DNA of 64,000 nt from Pukyongia sp. (GCA_030148705.1 JASBSY010000014.1:62001-126000), one strand, 5' to 3'. Shown: positions 1 to 8,845, counted from the first letter of the stretch. The notes: generated from the letters alone by a model not told the origin. Made by a program: numbers and translations.

Positions 1-1110
1 GAATTGGACGAATCTAATATCGGCTTTAACACCCGAACCATCATCTTCGATTTCGAAGATCTGGACAACCCGCAATTTCATTTCGAATATTTCGGACCAA
101 CCCCGGCGATCGACCACAATGGTTACGTAAAAGGAAACAAGTATTACATTGCCAACTACCGCGCAGGGATGCGTGTTATCGATATTACAGATATCGAAAA
201 CGGCAATATAGTGGAAGAAGGATCATTCGACACCTATCCTACTAATAACAATACCAATTTCAGTGGTGCCTGGAATGTATACCCATATTTTGAAAGCGGT
301 AATATCGTGATCAGTGATATGAACAGAGGTTTCTTCCTGGTAAGAGCTCAGAACACCGACACTGTGAAGCCTACAGCAGTGTGCACGGATATTACCGTGG
401 CTCTAAATCCCGATGGGCAAGCGACCATAGAGGCTTCAGATCTGGATAACGGTTCCTTCGATAACAGCGGAACAGTATATTTTAATATTTGCGACGATAC
501 CTTCGACTGTAGTGACCTTGGAGCAAACAGTATACAACTGGAAGTGTACGATGCCTTTGGAAATAAGGATTATTGTACTGCCACCGTAACTGTAATAGAC
601 GATTTGGATCCTACGGTAAGTTGTCCCGCAAACAGCACAGCCGGGTACGATACCGGCGAGAATTATTACACAGTCCCGGATTATGTAGCCAACGGCGATG
701 TCACCGCCCAGGACAATTGCGCTTTAGGGCTCACTATAACCCAGGATCCTACACCCGGGACCCAGTTGACCATGGGAACCTATACCATCGAATTTGAAGC
801 TGAAGACGCCAGCGGAAACACAAATAGCTGCTCCTTCGAACTTACCGTGGTCGAGATACTTTCAACATCCGACCAGGAATTCGAGACAGGGCTTGTTTTA
901 TTCCCGAACCCGGTTTCAGAAACACTAAATATAGTTTCGCGTACGCTGCCAATAGAACGCATCGTGCTTACAGATATATTGGGGCAGACTATTTTCTCGG
1001 AAGAGTACGGCGCTACCGGAGAAGTAACGGTCAATATGGCGAACCTGGCAAAGGGAATTTACTTTGTTAATGTAAATGAAGCCGTCACAAAAAAAATAAT
1101 TAAAAACTAA
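1..1110 (+). CDS. Choice-of-anchor B (LVIVD-type) secreted protein with HYR/Ig-like insert and T9SS type A sorting domain, 5' partial
   Basis: The reading frame is open from the first base, and its first residues (ELDESNIGFNTRT) match the middle of the three full paralogues downstream, so the N-terminal half lies outside the window. Visible residues 1-115 are the end of the LVIVD-type propeller domain, with the conserved PAIDHNGYVKG and YRAGMRVIDITD segments. Residues about 120-285 form a cysteine-bearing Ig-like/HYR stretch that the other three copies lack. Residues about 290-368 are a type A sorting domain (LFPNPVSETLNI, AKGIYFVNV, terminal KKIIKN), which in this family directs export by T9SS and attachment to the cell surface. 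It is followed by a strong terminator, so it may be the last gene of an upstream unit. The binding role of the propeller is unknown. Confidence 0.85.
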   Translation, partial: ELDESNIGFNTRTIIFDFEDLDNPQFHFEYFGPTPAIDHNGYVKGNKYYIANYRAGMRVIDITDIENGNIVEEGSFDTYPTNNNTNFSGAWNVYPYFESGNIVISDMNRGFFLVRAQNTDTVKPTAVCTDITVALNPDGQATIEASDLDNGSFDNSGTVYFNICDDTFDCSDLGANSIQLEVYDAFGNKDYCTATVTVIDDLDPTVSCPANSTAGYDTGENYYTVPDYVANGDVTAQDNCALGLTITQDPTPGTQLTMGTYTIEFEAEDASGNTNSCSFELTVVEILSTSDQEFETGLVLFPNPVSETLNIVSRTLPIERIVLTDILGQTIFSEEYGATGEVTVNMANLAKGIYFVNVNEAVTKKIIKN

Positions 1111-1115
1111 TTCCG

Positions 1116-1150
1116 AAAAACGACCTCCAGGGGTCGTTTTTTGTTTGTTT
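1116..1150 (+). terminator. Rho-independent terminator after first LVIVD gene
   Basis: A perfect 10-bp stem (AAAAACGACC at 1116-1125 with GGTCGTTTTT at 1132-1141) encloses a 6-base loop and runs into a T-rich tail. It starts 5 bases after the stop codon. Confidence 0.85.
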
Positions 1151-1163
1151 TAAACACTTTACT

Positions 1164-2576
1164 ATGAAAAATTTATTACCGGTATGGTTTCTCTTGTTTT
1201 CTGTAGGCGTGTTTTCCCAAGTACCCTGCGTGAATGGAACAGCCGCCGGTTTCCCCTGCAACGGTTATGATCTTCAATCGCAGATACCACTGTCGACAAT
1301 GAGCTCCACCCGTGCAAACGACAGCTGGGGTTGGACCGATCCGCAAGACGGCAAGGAATACGCCATTGTATGCCTGATAGAAGGAACTGCCTTTATCGAT
1401 ATCTCCGATCCGGTGAACCCGATATATCTGGGTAAACTGCCTAGCCAGGGAGGTTCTAGCACCTGGAGAGATGCTAAAACCTACGATAATCACGTCTTTG
1501 TAGTAAGCGAAGATTCAGGCCATGGGATGCAGGTTTTCGATCTTACAAGACTTCGGAATGTCACCAACCCGCCGGAAACTTTTACAAACGATGCGCATTT
1601 TAGCGGTTTTGGCGGTGCCCACAACATTGTTATCAACGAAGAGACAGGCTTTGCCTACGCCGTGGGAACCTCATCTTTTAGCGGAGGCGCATATTTTGTC
1701 GATATTCAGGATCCTGTAAATCCCGTGGCAGCGGGAGGATATTCGGTCGACGGCTATACTCACGACGCCCAGGTAGTGATTTACAACGGACCCGATACCG
1801 ACTATAGCGGCAGGGAGATCATGGTGGCAAGCAATGAGAACGAATTGGTGATAGTTGACGTTACAGATAAAGGAAATCCTGTGGCCATTTCAGATGTTGC
1901 GTATCCCAACGTATCCTATACACACCAGGGATGGTTTTCGGAAGATCAGCGATACTTCCTGTTAGGTGATGAAACTGATGAGATCAATTTCGGCTTCGAC
2001 AGCAGGACCCTGATCATGGATCTTAGCGACCTTGACGATCCTCAGTACGATTTCAGTTATACCGGAATGACTCCGGCAACAGACCACAATGGCTATGTGA
2101 AGGGTGACAAATTCTATCTTTCCAACAATGCAGCGGGCTTAAGAGTGATGGATATTTCCGATCTTGAAAACGGCAATATGAGTGAGATAGGCTTTTTCGA
2201 TAGTTATGCCCCCGATGATCTTGCCGGTTTCAACGGAGCCTGGAGCGTGTATCCCTATTTCGACAGCGGAAATATCGTGATTAGTGACAGAACTTCCGGC
2301 TTTCTGCTGGTTAAAGAATCGGAAATCCTGGCCAACATCGACACCGTTAAACCTGAATTTGCCGTGTATCCGAATCCCATTTCAGATATGCTGTCTATTC
2401 AATCGGACAAGGGTAGCATAAACTCGATAAAGATTTACGACAGTCTCGGGAAACTGATTCATTCAGAAGAATTCGGGGATGAGCTAAGCGTTTCAACAGA
2501 CCTTACCTCCCTTTCCGAAGGAATCTATTTCCTTCAAATAAACGATACTGTAAACAAAAAAATTATTAAGATCTGA
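1164..2576 (+). CDS. Choice-of-anchor B (LVIVD-type) family protein, T9SS type A sorted
   Basis: This 470-residue secreted protein has a signal peptide (MKNLLPVWFLLFSVGVFSQ). The body carries the family repeats: FIDISDPVNPIYLGKLP, MQVFDLTRLRNV, FGGAHNIVINEETG, DGYTHDAQV, IVDVTDKGNP, YTHQGWF and TDHNGYVKGDKFYLSNNAAG. LVIVD repeats are expected to fold as a beta-propeller. The last 75 or so residues are a type A sorting domain (FAVYPNPISDMLSIQ, GIYFLQINDTVNKKIIKI). No HYR insert is present. It is the second of four tandem paralogues that look clearly similar throughout by eye. The ATG start is set by the signal peptide, and no Shine-Dalgarno is seen. The ligand is unknown; a metal site is possible because several histidines are invariant among the copies. 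Confidence 0.85.
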   Translation: MKNLLPVWFLLFSVGVFSQVPCVNGTAAGFPCNGYDLQSQIPLSTMSSTRANDSWGWTDPQDGKEYAIVCLIEGTAFIDISDPVNPIYLGKLPSQGGSSTWRDAKTYDNHVFVVSEDSGHGMQVFDLTRLRNVTNPPETFTNDAHFSGFGGAHNIVINEETGFAYAVGTSSFSGGAYFVDIQDPVNPVAAGGYSVDGYTHDAQVVIYNGPDTDYSGREIMVASNENELVIVDVTDKGNPVAISDVAYPNVSYTHQGWFSEDQRYFLLGDETDEINFGFDSRTLIMDLSDLDDPQYDFSYTGMTPATDHNGYVKGDKFYLSNNAAGLRVMDISDLENGNMSEIGFFDSYAPDDLAGFNGAWSVYPYFDSGNIVISDRTSGFLLVKESEILANIDTVKPEFAVYPNPISDMLSIQSDKGSINSIKIYDSLGKLIHSEEFGDELSVSTDLTSLSEGIYFLQINDTVNKKIIKI

Positions 2577-2591
2577 TATTTTGTAATTCGT

Positions 2592-2626
2592 TAGTGCCGT
2601 ATCCGACTACAAGTCCGGAGGCACTA
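2592..2626 (+). terminator. Hairpin between second and third LVIVD genes
   Basis: TAGTGCC (2592-2598) pairs with GGCACTA (2620-2626), and an inner TCCGAC / GTCCGGA pairing has one bulge. There is no T-tract after it, so it may be a weak terminator, an mRNA end-stabilising hairpin, or an operator for the promoter just downstream. Confidence 0.4.
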
Positions 2627-2648
2627 TAAATTAGACTGTTGCGTTTTA

Positions 2649-2677
2649 TTTGTTAGACATTATTATTTGTATTTTTG
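2649..2677 (+). promoter_or_regulatory. Bacteroidota-type promoter for the third and fourth LVIVD genes
   Basis: TTTG at 2649-2652 (-33 element) is separated by 17 bases from TATTTTTG at 2670-2677, a perfect TAnnTTTG -7 element. The next ATG is at 2697, giving a short leader. It probably drives the gene run from 2697 to 8845, in which gaps are 12-33 bases. Confidence 0.65.
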
Positions 2678-2696
2678 TAAAGCTTAAAAAATTTCT

Positions 2697-4109
2697 ATGA
2701 AAAAATTACTATTCTTATTCCTCGCTGCATTAGGAACAGCGGTTATGGCACAAACTCCATGTAATAACGGCCTTGCAGGTAACTATCCCTGCGAAGGTTT
2801 CGACCTGCTGTCTTCGTTCTCACTAGCCGAGCTGGGAGGCTCCTCCGGAAATGATTCATGGGGATGGACAGATCCCAACGACGGCAAAGAGTACGCTATT
2901 ACAGGGGTAGACAACGGAACCGTATTTATCGATATTACAGATCCGATTAATCCGGTAATATTGGGAAAACTTCCCGGACACAACAATTCTTCCAGTCTGT
3001 GGAGAGATGTAAAAGTTTACAACAATTACGCATTTATGGTAAGCGAGGCCGGCAGTCATGGTATACAGATCTTCGATCTTACCAGGCTGAGAAACGTCAC
3101 CAATCCACCCGAGACCTTTACCGAAGATGCCCACTACAGCGGCTTCGGCGGGGCACATAATATCGTGATCAATGAAGAATCCGGTTACGCCTATGGCGTA
3201 GGTGCAGGTAGCTATTCGGGCGGTGCACACTTTGTTAATATACAGGATCCGTTAAATCCCGTTGCAGCAGGGGGTTATGCCGGAAGCGGATACACTCACG
3301 ATGCCCAGGTGATTATTTACGACGGCCCCGATTCGGACTACACAGGAAGTGAAATCTATATTGGTTGCAATACCGATGAAATTGTGATCGTAGACGTTAC
3401 CGATAAAGGAAACCCTCAGTTGATTTCAACTATAGGATATTCGAATATAGGATATACCCACCAGGGATGGATCACGGAAGACCACACTTATTTTATCGCA
3501 GGTGATGAGTTCGATGAATCCAATGTGGGCTTTAACACCCGGTCGGTAGTATTCGACTTTACAGACCTGGACAATCCTCAGTTTCATTTTGAGTATTTTG
3601 GTCCTGAACCATCTATTGATCACAATGGCTACGTAAAAGGAGATAAGTTCTACCTGGCAAACTACTCGGCCGGAATGCGTGTTATCGATATCAGCGATAT
3701 TGCCAATGGTAATATGACCGAACTCGGCTACTTCGACACTCATCCGTCCAGTCAGTCTGTTAGTTACTCCGGGGCGTGGAATGTCTATCCGTTTTTCGAA
3801 AGTGGCAACATTATTGTGAGTAATATAGACGGTGGATTCTTTGTGCTAAGAGATTCGCAGCTGGGAGCAGGAACTGTGGATTCAACCGAATTTGCCGTAT
3901 ATCCCAATCCGGCCGATGAATATCTCAACATTCGCTCCGAAGAAACAGCTATTCACTCTATTGAAATCAGCAACACCCTTGGGCAGTTGGTGATAGCTCA
4001 GGAAGTTAATAACAGTAATAACGAACAAATAGATATTGCCGGACTAACTTCCGGGGTCTATTTTCTAAGAATCAATCACAATACCGTAAAACGGTTTGTG
4101 GTAAATTAA
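2697..4109 (+). CDS. Choice-of-anchor B (LVIVD-type) family protein, T9SS type A sorted
   Basis: This 470-residue protein has a signal peptide (MKKLLFLFLAALGTAVMAQ) and the same repeat set as its neighbours: VFIDITDPINPVILGKLPG, IQIFDLTRLRNV, DAHYSGFGGAHNIVINEE, GYTHDAQVIIYDGPDSDYTG, IVIVDVTDKGNP, YTHQGWI and SIDHNGYVKGDKFYLANYSAG. Residues about 400-470 are the type A sorting domain (FAVYPNPADEYLNI, SGVYFLRINHNTVKRFVVN). It has its own promoter at 2649-2677 and lies 19 bases before the next paralogue, so the two are likely cotranscribed. It is expected on the cell surface; its partner is unknown. Confidence 0.85.
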   Translation: MKKLLFLFLAALGTAVMAQTPCNNGLAGNYPCEGFDLLSSFSLAELGGSSGNDSWGWTDPNDGKEYAITGVDNGTVFIDITDPINPVILGKLPGHNNSSSLWRDVKVYNNYAFMVSEAGSHGIQIFDLTRLRNVTNPPETFTEDAHYSGFGGAHNIVINEESGYAYGVGAGSYSGGAHFVNIQDPLNPVAAGGYAGSGYTHDAQVIIYDGPDSDYTGSEIYIGCNTDEIVIVDVTDKGNPQLISTIGYSNIGYTHQGWITEDHTYFIAGDEFDESNVGFNTRSVVFDFTDLDNPQFHFEYFGPEPSIDHNGYVKGDKFYLANYSAGMRVIDISDIANGNMTELGYFDTHPSSQSVSYSGAWNVYPFFESGNIIVSNIDGGFFVLRDSQLGAGTVDSTEFAVYPNPADEYLNIRSEETAIHSIEISNTLGQLVIAQEVNNSNNEQIDIAGLTSGVYFLRINHNTVKRFVVN

Positions 4110-4128
4110 TCTCATAAACAATCAAAAA

Positions 4129-5535
4129 ATGAAAAAAATTTTATCTCTGGCCGCAGTCGCATTTTGCACAATGGCTGTCGCTCAAACTCCTTGTTCAGGT
4201 GGTTCTGCCGCCGGTTATCCATGTAGCGGATTCGATCTGCAATCTCACCTTTCTCTCGGGCAGCTTCAGGCCTCGGGAGGAAACGACTCCTGGGGTTGGG
4301 TAGATCCGGACGACGGAAAAGAATACGCCATGATGGGTGTAAACAACGGTACCGTGTTCATCGACATCTCAGACCCCGTGAACCCGGTTTATCTCGGTAA
4401 ATTACCCACCCATACTTCAAACAGCAGCTGGAGAGATATAAAGGTATACGACAATCACGCCTTTATCGTCAGTGAAGCGAATGGCCACGGTATGCAGGTA
4501 TTCGATCTTACCAGATTGCGAAATGTGAACAACCCGCCCGTAACGTTTAATAATGACGCACATTACAGTGGATTCGGGAGTGCGCATAACATTGCAATTA
4601 ATGAAGATACGGGTTATGCTTATGCTATTGGTACCAATAATTTCAACGGGGGACCGGAGTTCATCAATATTCAGAACCCACAGAACCCTGTTGGCGCCGG
4701 GGGATACAGCCTCGATGGATATACCCACGATGCCCAGATCGTTACTTATGATGGCCCGGACACAGACTATACGGGAAGAGAGATCTTTGTGGGTTCCAAT
4801 GAGAATGAAATCGTTATCGTAGATGTAACCGACAAAGGTTTTCCAACCCCAATTGCTGTGGTAGATTATTCAAATGTGGGCTATACGCACCAGGGATGGT
4901 TTACTGAAGACAAACGTTATTTTATCGTAGGTGATGAGCTGGATGAGTTTAGTGTTGGGTTCAACACACGTACCCTGATATTCGATTTCAGCGATCTGGA
5001 CAACCCCCAGTTCGATTTCGAATATTTTGGAGCTACACCTGCAACAGACCATAATGGCTATGTAGTGGGAGATAAATTCTATATGGCCAATTATGCGGCC
5101 GGGTTAAGAGTTTACGACCTGTCCGATCTCGCCAATGAGAATATATCTGAATACGGCTATTTCGATACCTTCCCGGGATCCAACAGCGCCGGTTTCGACG
5201 CCACCTGGAATGTATATCCTTTCTTTCCCAGCGGAAACATCGTGATAAGCGGGGATGAAGGGTTTACGGTAGTACGGGATCCTAATTTAGGCACGGGAGA
5301 CTTCGAAGGTACAGACTTCGCGATGTATCCCAACCCGGCTACAGATGTGCTTACTATTACAGCCAAGGACACTACTATTGAGGAAGTGGCTATTTATAAT
5401 GTACTCGGACAACGTGTGCTCGAGTTTCATTTTTCCAACAGCCCTTCAGAAAAAATCAATATATTTGAACTCAATTCAGGCGTTTATCTCGTTCAGATCA
5501 ATAAAAATACAAGCAAACGCCTGATCGTAAACTAA
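4129..5535 (+). CDS. Choice-of-anchor B (LVIVD-type) family protein, T9SS type A sorted
   Basis: This 468-residue protein is the fourth tandem paralogue. It has a signal peptide (MKKILSLAAVAFCTMAVAQ), LVIVD-type repeats (VFIDISDPVNPVYLGKLP, MQVFDLTRLRNV, DAHYSGFGSAHNIAINE, GYTHDAQIVTYDGPDTDY, IVIVDVTDKGFP, YTHQGWF, TDHNGYVVGDKFYMANYAAG) and a type A sorting domain (FAMYPNPATDVLTI, SGVYLVQINKNTSKRLIVN). Only 12 bases separate its stop from the next gene, a lipoprotein with a different propeller-like repeat, which ties the LVIVD genes to the MbnP/peroxidase genes downstream. The function is not established. Confidence 0.85.
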   Translation: MKKILSLAAVAFCTMAVAQTPCSGGSAAGYPCSGFDLQSHLSLGQLQASGGNDSWGWVDPDDGKEYAMMGVNNGTVFIDISDPVNPVYLGKLPTHTSNSSWRDIKVYDNHAFIVSEANGHGMQVFDLTRLRNVNNPPVTFNNDAHYSGFGSAHNIAINEDTGYAYAIGTNNFNGGPEFINIQNPQNPVGAGGYSLDGYTHDAQIVTYDGPDTDYTGREIFVGSNENEIVIVDVTDKGFPTPIAVVDYSNVGYTHQGWFTEDKRYFIVGDELDEFSVGFNTRTLIFDFSDLDNPQFDFEYFGATPATDHNGYVVGDKFYMANYAAGLRVYDLSDLANENISEYGYFDTFPGSNSAGFDATWNVYPFFPSGNIVISGDEGFTVVRDPNLGTGDFEGTDFAMYPNPATDVLTITAKDTTIEEVAIYNVLGQRVLEFHFSNSPSEKINIFELNSGVYLVQINKNTSKRLIVN

Positions 5536-5547
5536 AAGAACTTACTT

Positions 5548-6927
5548 ATGCTATCGAAAATGAAATTAGTCCCTGCAGTGGCGATGATCGCCACCCTGGC
5601 ATTCTATTCCTGTGGTAAGGACGATTCCAGTCCACCACCACAAACGGACGATTCTACCGATGATTCCCCCATGCCCATCAATTTCGAGGGAGTTATCGAC
5701 TATGTGAAAACCTACGGTGGCAGCGAGGAGGATGAAGCTGTGGGAGTGGTTCAGGCCAATGACGGGAATTACATCATTCTTGGATCAACTTCCAGTATCG
5801 ACGGCGATATCACCGATAAAACCACCACCGATTCAGATTACTGGGTATTGAAAGTCGATCCCCAGGGAGCAATCTTATGGAGCAAGACCTATGGCGGAAG
5901 TGCCACCGATAAAGCCACCGGGATAACCAAGACCACCGATGGCGGTTATATCCTTTCAGGACACAGCAGAAGTAACGATGGCGACGTTGGAGGCAACGAA
6001 GGTTTTCACGATTACTGGCTGGTAAAGATCGATAGCCAGGGTGGAATCCAGTGGGAAACAAATTTTGGTTTTTCAGGCAGTGATCAGGCGTATAAAGTAA
6101 TTCAAACAGCCGATGGCGGATATTTTGCTACAGGATTCCTGGATGTAACGGCCAGTGGCGGCCAGGGGAACGACGGCCGAAATCCCGAACACGGGGTTGG
6201 TGAGTATTGGGGAATTAAAATGAACGCCAACGGCGAAAAGATCTGGAGACGTTATTTCGGAGGAACCAATAATGACCGTAGTTACGACGTTGTTCAGACA
6301 AGCGACGGCGGATTTCTTATGATAGGTGCAAGCGAGAGTAGCGATTTCGACATAACAGACGATAAAGGAAGTTACGATTACTGGGTGGTAAAAGTCAGTG
6401 CCGGTGGCGACAAGGTATGGACAAAATCATACGGCGGATCCGAGATTGACGTGGCTTATAGTGTAACCAGGGCTTCGGATGGAAATTATATTATGGTTGG
6501 CGATAGCCGCAGTTCAGATAAGGATGTTTCGGGTGCTCTGGGCAACGCCGATATGTGGATAGTGAAATTCAATCCTGCGAACGGGAACATTATCTGGGAG
6601 AAGAACCTGGGGGGATCTCAGTTCGAATCCGGAAGAAGCATTCAGCGACTTCCCAATGGGACTTATCTTATTTCAGGATCAACGCGCAGTTCGAACGGCG
6701 ATGTTTCCAATAACCTGGGCGAAAATGATGCCTGGGTGGTTATAATAGATGAAGAAGGAGACCTGCAGTATCAGAAAACCATAGGTGGTACCAGCCTCGA
6801 TTTTTCAGAAGATGCCATTCAGACCACGGACAATAAAGTGCTTTTGGTTGGAAATACCGAAAGTGATGATATAGACATCCCAATGAACAGGGGGATCAAG
6901 GATTTGCTGTTCATCAAGATCAAATAA
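5548..6927 (+). CDS. Lipoprotein with seven propeller-like repeats
   Basis: The N-terminus is a lipoprotein signal (LATLAFYSC, then acidic and proline residues), so the protein is probably anchored in the outer membrane. A second ATG at 5560 (MKLVPAVAMIATL) gives a more usual signal length and may be the true start. The rest is about seven repeats of 55-60 residues, each built like W-x-K-T-YGGS-x-x-D-x-A-x-x-V-x-QT-x-DGGY-x-x-x-G-x-S-x-S-x-DGD ... DYWVVK. Seven blades would close a beta-propeller. The regular SxDGD loops are acidic and could bind calcium. It is in a run with LVIVD genes before it and MbnP after it. The exact family is not recognised. Confidence 0.7.
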   Translation: MLSKMKLVPAVAMIATLAFYSCGKDDSSPPPQTDDSTDDSPMPINFEGVIDYVKTYGGSEEDEAVGVVQANDGNYIILGSTSSIDGDITDKTTTDSDYWVLKVDPQGAILWSKTYGGSATDKATGITKTTDGGYILSGHSRSNDGDVGGNEGFHDYWLVKIDSQGGIQWETNFGFSGSDQAYKVIQTADGGYFATGFLDVTASGGQGNDGRNPEHGVGEYWGIKMNANGEKIWRRYFGGTNNDRSYDVVQTSDGGFLMIGASESSDFDITDDKGSYDYWVVKVSAGGDKVWTKSYGGSEIDVAYSVTRASDGNYIMVGDSRSSDKDVSGALGNADMWIVKFNPANGNIIWEKNLGGSQFESGRSIQRLPNGTYLISGSTRSSNGDVSNNLGENDAWVVIIDEEGDLQYQKTIGGTSLDFSEDAIQTTDNKVLLVGNTESDDIDIPMNRGIKDLLFIKIK

Positions 6928-6960
6928 CTGAAATAATATAACTTAATACAATAAAAAAAA

Positions 6961-7758
6961 ATGAAAAAGATTGCCCTGCTTCTTGCTGTTGCAACTGCTG
7001 TGGTTGCCTGCAAAAACGATGACAATGGGACTCCAATTCCCGCCGATACCAGTGTGGATTTTACTTTTTCACACAATTGGGACGGCGATGAGATTGAAAA
7101 TTCAGATTTCGATGTCATCCAATACACGAATGCCAACGGGGAAGAGCTCAGTATCTCAAAATTGGTTTACCTCATTTCCGATGTAACTTTCGAGAGTGTT
7201 ACTACGGGGGAAGTCTACGATGCAGGTGATTATAACCTGGTGAATGTTCGCCAGGGAACCAATCTTAACTTTACGCCCGATATCGAAATTCCGGAGGGCG
7301 AATACCTGGTTTCGTTTACTTTCGGTTTCGACGATGAAGACAATATCGACGGTGCCTACCTCGATCTGAATTCTGCCGATGGAGGCTGGAATGTACCTAT
7401 GATGCTGGGAGGAGGCTATCACTATATGCGACTGGAGGGGAAATTTATCGACAATACATCCACAGAGACCAATTATGCATATCACACCATACGGGCTGCG
7501 GACCCGAGTACGACCCCGGTAACGCTGCAGGATACTTCTTTCGAAGTCGACCTTGGACAGATTGCAATCGGCAGCGGCACGAATATTGAAGTTAAAATGA
7601 ACCTGGCACAGTGGTTCGAGGATCCAAATCTCTGGGACCTGAACGTGCTCAACCAAATGCTAATGCCCAACTTCGATGCCCAGATCCTGATGCACCAGAA
7701 TGGTTCAACCTACCAAAATTCAGAAGGTGTATTCAGTCTTGGCGCTGTAACTCAATAA
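6961..7758 (+). CDS. MbnP-family lipoprotein (putative copper-binding)
   Basis: This 265-residue protein has a lipoprotein signal (MKKIALLLAVATAVVAC, Cys17). Family marks are the early FTFSHNWDG (His38, Trp40), the VYLISDVTFES strand, VSFTFGFDDEDN, then GGW-NVPMMLGGGYHYMRLEG (Trp143, His154) and AYHTIRA (His175). In MbnP of methanotrophs and the related CorA, a histidine site binds copper, and a tryptophan is oxidised to kynurenine by a partner di-heme enzyme. Here a di-heme peroxidase gene starts 13 bases downstream, the same pairing. No methanobactin genes are in view, so the role is likely general copper handling. Metal binding and tryptophan modification are inferred. Confidence 0.75.
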   Translation: MKKIALLLAVATAVVACKNDDNGTPIPADTSVDFTFSHNWDGDEIENSDFDVIQYTNANGEELSISKLVYLISDVTFESVTTGEVYDAGDYNLVNVRQGTNLNFTPDIEIPEGEYLVSFTFGFDDEDNIDGAYLDLNSADGGWNVPMMLGGGYHYMRLEGKFIDNTSTETNYAYHTIRAADPSTTPVTLQDTSFEVDLGQIAIGSGTNIEVKMNLAQWFEDPNLWDLNVLNQMLMPNFDAQILMHQNGSTYQNSEGVFSLGAVTQ

Positions 7759-7771
7759 AACAAAATAGATA

Positions 7772-8845
7772 ATGAAAAGGTGTTTAATATATTTTAGTCT
7801 CGGCTTTGTCCTGCTGTCCTGTTCTACGGATGACGGCAAGGTAGACGGCTATACTGCAACACCTTTGGAACTGCAAATACCACAAATTTTTGAAGACAGG
7901 ATACTTCCCCCGGTAATCCCGGCAGACAATCCGCAAACCGTGGAAGGTGTTGCGCTTGGAAGAAAACTGTTTTTCGATAAAAGGTTATCGGCAGACAATA
8001 CATTGGCATGTGCCGGATGTCACAGTCCGGCAAATGCTTTTTCCGATGCCCGGCAATTTAGTGTTGGAATCGATGGCATCGAAGGAACTCGTAACTCCAT
8101 GCCGCTGTTCAACCTGGCCTGGAATTACAACGAATTGTTCTTTTGGGACGGGCGTGCAAACTCCATCGAAAATCAGGCCCTCGAACCGGTTGTCGATCCC
8201 ATAGAAATGCACAATACCTGGAGTGAAGCCGCGAACAGCCTGCAAAGCGACAGCGAATACCCTGAACTCTTTCAACAGGCATTTGGAACCTCAACCATCG
8301 ATTCGGTACTCGTTACCAAAGCCATCGCCCAATTTCTAAGAACACTTATCTCGGCCAATTCGAAATTCGACCGCTACCTGATGGGCACAGCCGAACTCAG
8401 CCCTGAAGAACAAAACGGACTAAATGTATTTATGGATGAGAATCGCGGCGATTGTTTTCACTGTCACGGCAATCCTAACAATCCATTGTGGACCGACAAT
8501 ATCTTTCACAACAACGGCCTGGATGAATCTTTTTCAGACCGCGGACGTGGTGCTGTAACAGGCGATCCTAGAGAATTTGGGCAATTTAAATCGCCCAGCC
8601 TTCGGAACCTGGAATTTACTGCACCCTATATGCACGATGGTCGGTTTGAAACCATAGAAGAAGTAATCGATCACTACAGCGAAGGCCTGGTGTATTCGGA
8701 AACCATCGATCCGTTGATGAAAAAAGTCGCTGAAGGCGGAGTAGGGCTTTCAGAACAGGACAAAGCCGATCTCAAGGCGTTTTTACTCACCCTCTCCGAC
8801 CCCTCCTTTGTCAATAACCCCGACTTTCAGGATCCAAATCAATAA
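7772..8845 (+). CDS. Di-heme cytochrome c peroxidase (MbnH/MauG/CcP superfamily)
   Basis: This 357-residue protein has a lipobox (VLLSC, Cys17) and two c-type heme sites, CAGCH at residues 80-84 and CFHCH at 228-232. Trp125 in FFWDGRA matches the inter-heme tryptophan of the family. The C-terminal domain has PYMHDGRF, where Met287 stands at the position of the distal ligand of the high-potential heme in classical peroxidases; MauG has tyrosine there. So it may be an ordinary H2O2 peroxidase or an MbnH-like enzyme that oxidises tryptophan of the MbnP protein next door; the gene pairing favours the latter. It is probably anchored facing the periplasm. Confidence 0.85.
   Translation: MKRCLIYFSLGFVLLSCSTDDGKVDGYTATPLELQIPQIFEDRILPPVIPADNPQTVEGVALGRKLFFDKRLSADNTLACAGCHSPANAFSDARQFSVGIDGIEGTRNSMPLFNLAWNYNELFFWDGRANSIENQALEPVVDPIEMHNTWSEAANSLQSDSEYPELFQQAFGTSTIDSVLVTKAIAQFLRTLISANSKFDRYLMGTAELSPEEQNGLNVFMDENRGDCFHCHGNPNNPLWTDNIFHNNGLDESFSDRGRGAVTGDPREFGQFKSPSLRNLEFTAPYMHDGRFETIEEVIDHYSEGLVYSETIDPLMKKVAEGGVGLSEQDKADLKAFLLTLSDPSFVNNPDFQDPNQ

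Noticed and set aside
1164-5535. Tandem LVIVD genes as an assembly duplication
   Set aside because: The copies differ at many codons and in their tails, and each has a distinct signal peptide, so they are old paralogues.
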